This document shows positions 10,015-20,400 of a DNA stretch of 48,931 nucleotides, piece after piece. The DNA lies in contig NC_049982.1 of assembly GCF_000003815.2 (NCBI RefSeq), positions 9,368,717 through 9,417,647 on the forward strand, written 5' to 3'. Numbering within the stretch: the first letter of the stretch is position 1; each line of letters starts with the position of its first letter. The position numbers were made by a program, and so were the translations under genes. Below the pieces are notes generated by a model that worked only from the letters and a program-made list of their open reading frames with translations, searched no databases and had not been told where the DNA came from. This DNA is from Branchiostoma floridae. Taxonomy: Eukaryota; Chordata; Leptocardii; Amphioxiformes; Branchiostomatidae.

Positions 10015-11871
10015 ATGAACATGAAAGTGTCTATCGTACTTCTGCTTCTTTGCCTAGCGCCTGTTGCTGTGTCTTTCGAAACTTGTGCCCACTTAAACCA
10101 CTGTATCTGTGTAAAAACGGGCACATCTGTCCGCGTAAGATGTGGTGAAACATCGACTCATATCTATACAAGTATTCCATCACCATTACCATCGAACGTA
10201 AGTCAACTTTTCATATTTCTACAAGCAATCAAGTCAATAACACCGGAGGACTTTCCTTTGCTACCTCATCTGGAAGCAATCACGATAAAACGATGTCAAG
10301 TGAAGGAACTCATTCCGATGTGCTTTCAACATCTCCAGAGTCTCATTCAGCTACAACTTTCACACAACAGCATTCAGCATCTTCAAGCTAAGACTTTCTG
10401 GGGTCTAAAAAGCTTGAACGATTTGAACCTGCAAGAAAACATCATTGATTATATTGACGTGGAAGCTTTCGCTGGGCTTCAAGATCTGCGTAATCTGTTT
10501 CTGGATAGAAATGATCTCAAACGCATACCACTTGCAATGAGTTTTCTTCCTAAGTTGCAGTTTGTGTCTTTCGATAGGAATGCTAATATGCAACTCTTTC
10601 CTGTCGATTTGTGGCAAATTAAGCACATTTCCTTCGTAGCGATTCTGCAAACTGCCGCCGCCTGTGACTGCAAACTGTGGGGATATCGACAATTAACATC
10701 AAAGGCATGGGATATTCGTTGTGCTGACAAATATCTCATGGTGGAAAGGCAACTAAAAGACACTCCCTTGGAAGACCTTCGATGCCAGGCACCAATCATC
10801 AAAGTATTCCCCGGAAACCAGACCGCGAGAGTGGGCGATGACCTATCCTTCACCTGCCAAGCAGACTGTCTGGAGGGACTCCGTTTTACCTGGCTACAGA
10901 CAAACCGTAACACTTCGAATTGGTCGGTTGAAACCTGGAAACTGGAGGACTTGTTCCGCGAAAACACACAGGGATTTATCTCTCATTACAACAGAAGCTG
11001 TGTTTCAGTTTTGCGGCTCAGGCGAGTTTCAGCGCACGATACAGGCAGCTATACCTGCCAGGTCACAGCGCCGCACATGGCCAGTGGAAGCGACACCGCC
11101 TTCTTGACCGTGAACGACTCCTACAATGTCGTGTCAGCCGTCTCAGAGCTCGTGTCTTACAACACGACTTCAAGCTTTCGGCAGAAAGACGACAAAATAA
11201 TCACGCCGGCTCGCCCAAGTATTGACTACATTTATCTGTTACCATCTCATGACGAAAATAGTCTCATCGTCCAACCCGTTACCCTGCACATTATTGTTAC
11301 AGTCGTGTGCAGCCATGTGGTAACTATGATAGCTATTGCCTCTGTGTTGTTTCTTTGTTCGCTAAAGCGCAACAGGCGGCTGAAAAACGTTGCTGAAATG
11401 TCTGACTTCAAAGGCGTTAAAGCAGCCATCATACAATCGGGACTACAAGCATCTGCTGTATCTTTTAACGCAGGCTTGAGTTCTCCTCAGGCTTTCCAAC
11501 ATAACCAGTGTAATCTTTATGAGAATGACAATGAAGTCAGTAATACAAATGTTGCAAATGGCTATGAGATGATTCCCGACTACTACAACGCACAAGCAGA
11601 GGTGGATTTTGTTCAAAACCCTACAACAACGGAAGACAACATTGAGAACCACCAGTATGAAACCATCCCGGACTATGTCAATGCTCACTTGGAGGATGGT
11701 GTCATGAAGGCACGTTACGAATCTGTCCTAAACTGCACCGGACACAGTCAGAACGAATGTTACAATCGTCCAACTATAATGATGAACGACGTGGTGGTCT
11801 ACTCAGGATCCCAGGGGAACCAAGTAAGGTCAGGAAATGTGTCTCTTTATGACATTCAAGCAGCATTTTAA
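10015..11871 (+). CDS. LRR-Ig single-pass membrane receptor, copy B, intact tail
   Basis: Intronless frame of 618 residues; the ATG at 10021 matches the only start available in copy A, so the mature protein is unaffected by which start is used. Layout: signal peptide (~1-20), LRR N-cap (CAHLNHCICV), leucine-rich repeats (~65-210), LRR C-cap from Cys217, one Ig domain (~263-365), glycosylated stalk, membrane span ~423-448, basic stop-transfer (KRNRRLK), and a ~170-residue cytoplasmic tail. The tail repeats YEMIPDYYNA (Tyr517) and YETIPDYVNA (Tyr548) and also has YENDN, YESVL, VVYSG and LYDI. Y-x-N and YExI sites are known SH2-binding types (Grb2-like and Src-family-like), so a phosphotyrosine signalling tail is inferred. 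The C-cap differs from copy A by a five-codon deletion after GYRQ. Ligand unknown. Confidence 0.88.
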   Translation: MNMKVSIVLLLLCLAPVAVSFETCAHLNHCICVKTGTSVRVRCGETSTHIYTSIPSPLPSNVSQLFIFLQAIKSITPEDFPLLPHLEAITIKRCQVKELIPMCFQHLQSLIQLQLSHNSIQHLQAKTFWGLKSLNDLNLQENIIDYIDVEAFAGLQDLRNLFLDRNDLKRIPLAMSFLPKLQFVSFDRNANMQLFPVDLWQIKHISFVAILQTAAACDCKLWGYRQLTSKAWDIRCADKYLMVERQLKDTPLEDLRCQAPIIKVFPGNQTARVGDDLSFTCQADCLEGLRFTWLQTNRNTSNWSVETWKLEDLFRENTQGFISHYNRSCVSVLRLRRVSAHDTGSYTCQVTAPHMASGSDTAFLTVNDSYNVVSAVSELVSYNTTSSFRQKDDKIITPARPSIDYIYLLPSHDENSLIVQPVTLHIIVTVVCSHVVTMIAIASVLFLCSLKRNRRLKNVAEMSDFKGVKAAIIQSGLQASAVSFNAGLSSPQAFQHNQCNLYENDNEVSNTNVANGYEMIPDYYNAQAEVDFVQNPTTTEDNIENHQYETIPDYVNAHLEDGVMKARYESVLNCTGHSQNECYNRPTIMMNDVVVYSGSQGNQVRSGNVSLYDIQAAF

Positions 11872-12121
11872 TGCTTTCTGGGGACATATTTCATATAACA
11901 TCAATCTGCTTAATCCTAGAATGTTGAAGTGCCTCTAAATCGTCGTCTTTGATTTATGTTCTAAAGACGTCTTGTGATGCAGTCACTAAGTGAAGGTGAT
12001 CTCAAACCAGTTGAGTTCCAATGAATCCTACGAATAGGTGAGTCAACCTTCTACTGGTGGTGACAGAGAAGTCAGACGCTATGTACCATTTTACAGGCCC
12101 ACATGTCGGTTAAGCGACACA

Positions 12122-12202
12122 GCCGGTATTCGAACTCACAACTTCTTGATACAAAGGCAGGGTCGCTCACTAACCACTAGACTACGCAGGCTACTTCGGT
12201 AG
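12122..12202 (-). repeat. tRNA-derived SINE head (unit 2)
   Basis: On the - strand, GTAGTCTAGTGGTTAGTGAG (box A type) is followed by GAGTTCGAATACCGG (box B type) with tRNA-like spacing. The remains of the A stem do not form a full cloverleaf, so a SINE or tRNA pseudogene is more likely than a working tRNA. Confidence 0.6.
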
Positions 12203-12402
12203 TGGCTATAAAAGCTCACCCCAAATTCCCCATCCCCTAGGATGTGGCACGTACAACAAGACACAATTGATTGATTTCAAAAAAAAATTTCATCAACTTT
12301 CCCTCCCTTACGAGTTTGACTGGTGGAAATTAGCCCATGGTTTCCATTTATATGGCGGTTCTAGTGTTGCTGCGTGTGTGGCCTTAATACCAACCCCTGA
12401 CT

Positions 12403-13520
12403 AAGCTTTAAGGAGAACCTGTGGGCGCACGTTGTGAAGCTAAATTTAAACGTGCACATGTTATGTAAGATAGCGTGTCGCTAACCACCGTTGGTAGCGA
12501 ATCAAAGCTGACAAAACTGGACTCTAGGCTATATTTTCGCGTACAAATCTGGTTTCATCAAGTCAACATTTGTAAATATCTAGATCCGTCTTGATTAAGT
12601 GGCTAGTAATTTGTCAACGGCCACATTATTTAACACACTTTTAAATACGAAAGCTTACCTTTGAAATGTGTATTATCGTGTAACATTGTTATAATTTTTT
12701 TTTCTTGTGCAAATCCATGTGCTGAGTTGATTATGGTGGAAGTGAACTGTCTGTCGCAATCTAATCATAAGTACATCTTTACTTTTTCCTACATTTTCCT
12801 AATTACGCCAATGACCTAACCGTTTTGGAAATTCTATAAGTTTTGCTTTAGGCCTTGATAATCTGTCTAATGATTAATTGCATTTAGTTCTAAAAGCATC
12901 TTCTCTCCTTCCCAGGAAAAACAATTCTCAAATCTTACTTTTGTGCAAAACATCTTGACAGGCACCAAATACTTTCATGATGACTAATTTCTCAACATTA
13001 TCCCATCAATTTTACGGATTATTCATTTCATAGCTCTTATTTTACAGTGTTATCTGCTTTGTATCTACAATGTATGTATATTGTTCTTTGCTTTGGTGAC
13101 AGGCTGACAGCATGAAAATAAGTCTGACTTGAGTATGTGAATTTCCCATCATGTATTGTTGATAAATATTGTAATAAAACAAGAATTAATGGTGTTTGGG
13201 GGAATTCACAAAAGCAGGATATTAATCTTTTTACTGTAAATATAACTATATTTCCTTACCACCATTGCTAATGAAACACCATGTATTAATGTGAAAAAAT
13301 GTAGTGAATAAAGATGTGATTCTTTCAAAACTTTTCAACTTATCATCAGATTTGCATTCATAATACTATTTATATCTAATGGTATTATTATAAATAGACA
13401 TAATAAAAAATGACCATACCATACACAAGTACAGTTCTCAAAATTGCAGTAGTCACAAACCAGAAGAAATAAATGAAAATGTTCCAAAAGTTCAGACAGA
13501 CAAGAAATCATTGAATATTC
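12403..13520. other. Tail-to-tail spacer between LRR-Ig copy B and TTC17
   Basis: AT-rich non-coding sequence with no frame that I can support. Two + strand AATAAA signals (13173-13178 and 13307-13312) could end a long 3' UTR of copy B. The region has no clear match in unit 1. Confidence 0.5.
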
Positions 13521-13521
13521 T

Positions 13522-13527
13522 TTTATT
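13522..13527 (-). terminator. TTC17: Candidate poly(A) signal for TTC17
   Basis: TTTATT on the + strand reads AATAAA on the - strand, about 760 bases past the TTC17 stop codon. This would give a 3' UTR of roughly 0.8 kb ending just short of the convergent gene. Confidence 0.4.
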
Positions 13528-14287
13528 GCACCCAATGTACATAGCTGTGACCTCACTTTGCTCTTTCACCCCTGACCTTATACTCTCTCAATCCCTCCTT
13601 AGAAATAACATAATAACCTGATAAAACCCACATGGATAAGAAAATACAGTTACTGTATGAATAATCGTCACACTTTTTGGTGGCTTTGTAACACACTGAG
13701 ATTTGCTCATGTGAAAAAAACATGACATAGATGCACCAAATTCTTACTGCAAAGACACCATCTCTTAAAAAGTTAGTATCCCCTGAATGTCTTTTATATC
13801 TTTTTTACAAAAATGAGACCCATACATTAACAGAAGCCTTTTCTTGCTACTAGACTGGCCATATCCTGTGGCAGCTTGCAGAAAGAGTGACGCAAAGCCT
13901 TTCATCTGTTACTCACTGTGACTGGCATACATTACTGTGATGGACAAGATGTCAAATGCCTTGCTTCACTGATTGGAAATTGTCCTTGCTTTGATTGACA
14001 GCTTACGAAACAGAAGAAATGAAACCTGTGGGGAAGACCTCTATGTTCTTCTGCATCTGCATTTGTAAGATGAAATGCAAAGAAGTCTTTCCCAACAAAC
14101 CTTTGCCTGTAAGTCAGGATTTTACTGTGCATTATAATTCTGATGAACTGAGTACTGGCCTTAGAAAAAAGCTTAAAAGTGTTTTTTCATGTCTGCAAAT
14201 TACTACACGATGTTTGACCGTATGCCAGGTGGCTTTTCAGCATATGGGTTTCTGTCCCTATTGTACATGCATCTGCATTGATGTCTG

Positions 14288-14446
14288 CTATCCTCGGGCG
14301 TCCTTCTGTTGGTCCTTCTCTGCTTCCCTCTGTCTCTTCATGAGGATGTTGCACTGCAGCGTTCGGAGGCGCTCCATGGCGGGGGCAAACTCTCCCTGGA
14401 TGATAACTGTCATCTCGTAGTACTTCAGTGCCTTGTCAATGTCACC
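14288..14446 (-). CDS. TTC17: TTC17 exon 28 (stop codon)
   Basis: 52 codons and TAG: GDIDKALKYYEMTVIIQGEF, LQCNILMKRQ and a short charged end. This is the last TPR helix pair and C-terminus of the family. Confidence 0.92.
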   Translation of the reverse strand, partial: GDIDKALKYYEMTVIIQGEFAPAMERLRTLQCNILMKRQREAEKDQQKDARG

Positions 14447-17400
14447 CTGGGGAAGATGAACAGAATGTGAGAAGGAGGGGTAGATGGGAAGAAAATAAGT
14501 CAGAGTGTGAGACAAATGAGTGAAGGAATGGGTTAGAGATATGCCAAAAAGCAGTTACTGGATATGATGATTTTGGAAACGGCCAGAAGCAGTTTTGCAG
14601 TGTGGATCTGTAGCATGGATTTCTGAGTCAATGTCTCCTCCTATAGTTGTTATCTTTATTTTCTTGCCAAGAGTAAAACTTAAATCCCAGCAAAGCCAGC
14701 CAAGTCATAATTTTTTTTTAAATTATGAAGTTAGTGAGAATAACACTGAAATTAAATAGACGTCTCCACACAAGACTCACCATAGCAGCATAAATGTTGG
14801 CAAGTGTGAAGTGGTTGACAACAAGGTGAGGAGCAATCTCGACCGCCATCTGGGCCACCACGCGCGCATCGTGCCACAGGCCCGTCCGGTGGAAAATGTT
14901 TGCCATTCCAATCAGCGCAACATCCTAAGGAACAACAACACAACCATGCTTGGTATGAGAGGATTTGTCTTATATCATCATAATCCTGTGCAACACAGTT
15001 TGTAATTCTGTAATCCTAAATTTCTGTCTAACAGTATCTCCTCTTGTTTAAGTATAACCAACTTATCATGGTATTCAAAAATGCAAAATCCATGCAGCCT
15101 AGATGAAGCCTATGATCCTTTTTCTGCATACATTTCTATGTGTCATCATATCTGCACTGCTTACCTTCATTCTGTGTTGGGAGAAGTGTAGTGCCTGGCG
15201 CAGGCAGTCTATCGCCCTGTCACCGTTCCCTTCCACACGCCAGTACAGCGCCGCCATGCTGAGCAGGATCCAGGACGTTTGGTTCTGTGAAACAGAAAAA
15301 TTATGAATTTTTACAAACAAGTAGTTATGAAATCAAAATCAAAATTATTCATCATCCCCAGTAACTATTGTTCAGTTTAGACTTAGGGTAGTCTGTGTAA
15401 AACAAACTCTGCTGTCCAGGGCTGTAGGGCTGGCCCCCTTCCATAGGTCAGTCAGCTGTTGGGTGGGTTACTATAAGCGAGATTTAATCAGGCTAGACTT
15501 AGGATAAAGACATCTTTCTTTTCACTTCCATATAAAACGTGGTAACTACAAACATGGGTACCTCCATGGCAACATCAACATCAGATGGAGGTGTAAGTGT
15601 AATAGCTTACACTGCTTTTGACCTACATGAACATGTAAGATGCACACAGGGCTCGAAATACTTTTTTCTGCATACCTGCACTGGTGCAGGTGGCATTGAA
15701 AATAACATGCACCAGACAAAACTTACCTGCACCACTCTGAATTGTATGGATCACACTGACATTGTTCAGGAACCATTATTTCATACTTAATAGGTGGTAA
15801 CAGTCAATGCAGCTAATACCAATCCACATGCACCAACACCATAGGACATTTCTGTATAAAACCCAGTACATGTACCAGTGCAGGTTAGGTACAGGTAGAC
15901 ACCAGAAATACCTGCAGAGCTCCAATTATACCTGCACGACCCTGCATATGCAGATGGTATTTCAATCCCTGGCACATGATTACGAAGTACAGCCACAGCA
16001 GTACCAACCTTTGCTAGAGCTTTTGCTATCCGTGTTCCTACTTCCTCTGCCTGCTGCATGTCACCACCAACCATCTGAGGGAGGGAGATAAAAAAAAGTG
16101 TGTGGTTTGATGATTCAGAAATGCTTCAAGCAACTGCTAATAGAAACTGTCAATCTGTTATGGATAAAATCCACAACAGCAGCATGTTCTACTTATTGTT
16201 AGAGATTCTAACAACTCAACACTCAACAGAAAGACCATCTTTGTACAGCATAGACTAAGATTGCCAAAATACATGATTTGGATCTTAATCTTAGATCAGA
16301 TGTGGAGGCTGGGACACAGAGTACCATGTAAGCAATACAACATGAACAAGTCTTTGAAGGGGACAAAAATAGTCAGACAGTACAAATCTATTCCCTTAGG
16401 CCTGTGTGCTAGCTAACACACTAAACATTGTATATTTCTTTTAGCCTTTATCAATCGTCAGACAGACAAAATTCCTGTTACGCACTAACAAAATACAATG
16501 TTGTTGCCAAACCTGGAGAACTTCCTTCAGTCCCAGTTCAGGCCCGTAGTTAATAGAGGATCTGTTGGCAACACCATCCAGGTGGTCCAGGGTGTGCATA
16601 CTGACAACATCTGCAGTACACACAGGCTCCACAAGGGGGCCTGACAGTTTGGATTTGAAGTTGATGTGATCATGGATGCTGGAAAGAGAGCAATATGGTC
16701 ATTTAAAGAAGGGTGAAAAGGTATGTAACAGACTGAGTACAGATAAGTTTTCTTGTCACAAAGCTTCTTCTTCCCAACTTAAGAATGCTTACAAAAGTTT
16801 TACAAGGGAAGAAAAAAATATCAGGACTAAATTTTTTCTTATTCACATTTGTTTGGCGAGGATTAGACAGGAAGCAGCATTGCTTATCTAGGTGATCTCC
16901 TCTTGCATATGAACAAAAATAATGACACACACACATACAAGACTCAAACACTAAATTCTGGACTAAATTCAGAGATGTTTCAACAATACTCAGAGTTGTA
17001 TATTCCATGTAGGACTCACTTGACATCTTTAGCAGTAACTGAGAGCCATGTGCTTGTGAAAGTATGTATGTTGATCTTCTTGATGCCGCGGCAGTCGTCG
17101 GGCGTCGGCCAGCCTGGAGATGCATGGGTCTTTACCATGGGGGCTGAGAAAAAGACAAAGAGTCATCTTAATGACAGGCTGTGAAAAGTATATTCAGAAA
17201 TCAAAATATTTTCAATGATAATAAATAATAATCATCCAGTGTATTTTGGCAACCAGTAGGTACCCCAAGTATGAGTAATGAGGCTGTTTAACGTGGTCGA
17301 GGCACCTCCTCGAGCACGGGACCCCCGTTTTACATCCCTCCCGGAAGACGATTTCGTGGAAAACTTCGTGAGGCTACAGCAATCCGGACGTCCTTGGTTG

Positions 17401-20400
17401 GTCCCCCATCCAAGCACAATCCGGACCGCGCGTTGCTTAACTTCCGAGATCGAGGGATCGGGTGAACCAACGCGCCACGCGTAGTAGTTAAATAGATAAA
17501 CATAGTTGAATAGATAAACAGATAGATAAACTTATCATCTACGTGCAAGCACATCTAATCCTCATCTGATGGGAACCAAGAGACAATAAAACAGATTTTG
17601 AGTGTTAGAGGGAATGTATACAGGCTTCTCACCAAATATCATTACATACATATAAATATTTGATGTTTTGTATGTACATGATTGTTTTGTCATGAAGTCC
17701 AGTAGAAGATTAGTGGGGAGCCATAGGGCACGTCATCAATGCATTTTCAAATAAAGTCTCAAGTCTCTTTACCCTCCTCCAATATTATGATGAATTCCAC
17801 CTTAAAATACACCTACACAAAACAACAGCAGCCATACCAGGGTTAGCAGCAGGGATCTTGGGCCCGTTGACTGGTAAAGCAGGACTGGGTGCAGAGTCCT
17901 GGAGAACAGCCACGTTCTTATCATCACAGGACTCTCCCACCAGCAGGTTGTCTGCATCGTTCTCAGCAATGTTCTGCAGAAATAAAAGGGAAGAGGATGT
18001 TTATAATACATAGCTATCACATGTCAGTTGTGCACTGTATTCATATTTAGTTCTTGGCTAGTGTATCAGCCCTAGAAAAAGATATCAAGAGAAAGCTGTG
18101 AGGGCAAGACATTGAACGTGAAAAGATTTCAGGGAAGATACAATCATTTTCTGTCATCCTATATACCTCAAACTAAAGTTTTGATTATTTGGAGGCCTGC
18201 AAAATTTTATCAAACTATATTGCCTGACAATAATTGAAAATTTGTTTCAAGGGGTAACCTAAAAGCCTAATTTGACCTCAGCCTTATTGAAAATTCCTAC
18301 CACTACTTTTTCCCATTCAGAACCAGTTGTAATAGCCAGTTGCAATCAGGGCTGTCTCCAACTTTCAATCTTTTCGTCCGTGCACATATTGTTTGGGAGT
18401 CTATGTGTTGATTTTTCTTGTTAAATCAGTCATTGAAAGCTTACAAAACGACCTTTTCATCAATTTCATGTGATGAAATTTAGATCTAAGTACCAGGTGA
18501 AATTTTTGTCCATCCCAGCAATCAAATTTCTATCTCAGGACGGAGAGACAGGTCCTGCAGACAGCCATGGTTGCAATGGTATAAGATAAACTATATAATA
18601 GTGACACTCCTGTAGCTATCACTGAAAGCTGTGTACATACCAGTTCCTCCTTCAGTGTGTCCAGATCCACCGTCCCCTCGAAGTTGACCACGCCCATCTG
18701 TAGCAGATCCTGATCCAGATCAGAGGCCTTCACCTGCACTGTGATCTGTGGGACCAAACAGGGATCTAGTTAGGCCTACACATTTCCACACCCTGGCCCA
18801 GGGCCGGGCAACTTTGGGGAACGGAAAGTATGATATAACAGACACCAAACTACACAAGACACAAAGAAAATAGTCGTGGGCATTATTTAAATTTGTTCAT
18901 ATTCTAGATTTCTATTTTTGCTTTCATAAACAGCCAGACCGCGCCCTCGGTTTGGAAATGTGACGTTAGTCTTGTAGCATTGGCTTTTGTCATCAGGAAA
19001 ATGTCCAGTTGTGTTCTTTTGTTTGCAAACAATTTACTTTGCCAAATGGTTTTACGTTTGTTGAAGAGATTCATTAGTCACGTATGTTCACAGTTAATAA
19101 AAGTTTTTCATTGATCAGTGACTTATCAAAGGTAAGCAAACATACCTCCAAATTTTCGATGACTGTTAGTCCATCATGTTCACGGAGTAACAGGAGGCAG
19201 GGGTGAGGGGCAGAAGATCCACGCAATTCTCGACCTAGTTCTCGCAACTCTCGTGAGAACTAGGTTACTCCGTGAACATGATGGACTGACAGTCATCGAA
19301 AAATTGGAGGTATGTTTGCTTACCTTTGATAAGTCACTGATCGATGAAAAACTTTAATTAACGGTTTTACGTTTGAAATTTAAAAGGTTTGTTGCCTTGA
19401 TCAGACAGTAATATTTGTGGTAATATGGTAATATTGTGGTAATATTTGTATTCTTGCAGGTCATTATCCTTTCCACATCCTACTTCTTCAGAAAGATGTT
19501 GCAAAGAGACATGGTTATCTTGTTGAGACAGATCAAATAATGTTCACAACTGTATGTGGCTGAAAATATAGCAACTTTAGAACTTAATCATGCACAAAAA
19601 AGAGAAAGAATTCTCACCCAATGTGAGTTAGGGTCCCCTTGATCCACCAGAGTTTCTGATTGGTCCAAGATGCGAAATCCGTGAACGTTCATTGTTTTTC
19701 CCTGCACAAAGCAAAAGAAAGCAGCTCTTCACTATGCATGAAGGTTAATCTAAATCAGCACTTGCTGGAGAAGTGGGAAGGGAAGGGGAGCAGACATGCC
19801 TCAGTCTCATTCTGCAGAGCACCCGACAGGCACCATGGCAAGAGATATCCAAGGCGACACACAGAAAACAGACTGACATGCCAGCTGCACAAAGATCTTT
19901 TGAGAAACAGTTTCAATCTGTAGAAAGTTTGCACAATGCATCATTTGCAAAGAAAGACATGCCAAACATTCAATCCCTCTTGACGATCGTCACTGCGTCT
20001 CCAGTATGGAGGAAAGCAGTGTAGCTAAGATTCTGGAGAGAAAAACGTTGGCATGCACAGTCTTCTCATGTTTCAAGCACACCGTTGCAAGATATATATT
20101 GCACTTCTTATTGCACTTCAGAGTATAACATTTGTGAACCAATTCTCAGTCACACCTCCTCACAGTGCATCCCTTCCTCCATACCCAACAAGGTTTCCTG
20201 TGGAGAAAAGTCATAATTTTCCATTTGCAATAATTTTTTGTGCAAAATGATGACAAAAGAATGTATTAATGGAATGAGACAATTGTGTTTGCTTGCAAAA
20301 TAAATGTTGTTTGTTATGGGACAATTACAGTCCCATAACAAAATATTGGCATAAGAGAACAATCAGACTCGGACGAACCATAGGGAGTCATGTCATATAT

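Larger units (their letters stand above)
8520..12402 (+). repeat. Tandem segmental duplication, unit 2
   Basis: This is the counterpart of 2985-8186 and carries LRR-Ig copy B. Compared with unit 1 it lacks the retroelement. It has about 90 extra bases around 9563-9650 in the upstream flank, with GGTGAGG-type short repeats. Confidence 0.85.

Noticed and set aside
12122-12202. A working tRNA gene
   Set aside because: Box A and B are present but the acceptor and anticodon stems do not pair convincingly, and a diverged copy exists in the other duplication unit.
17228-17487. A working 5S rRNA gene
   Set aside because: Only the promoter half of 5S is present; the rest is unrelated and ends in an AT-rich SINE-type tail.
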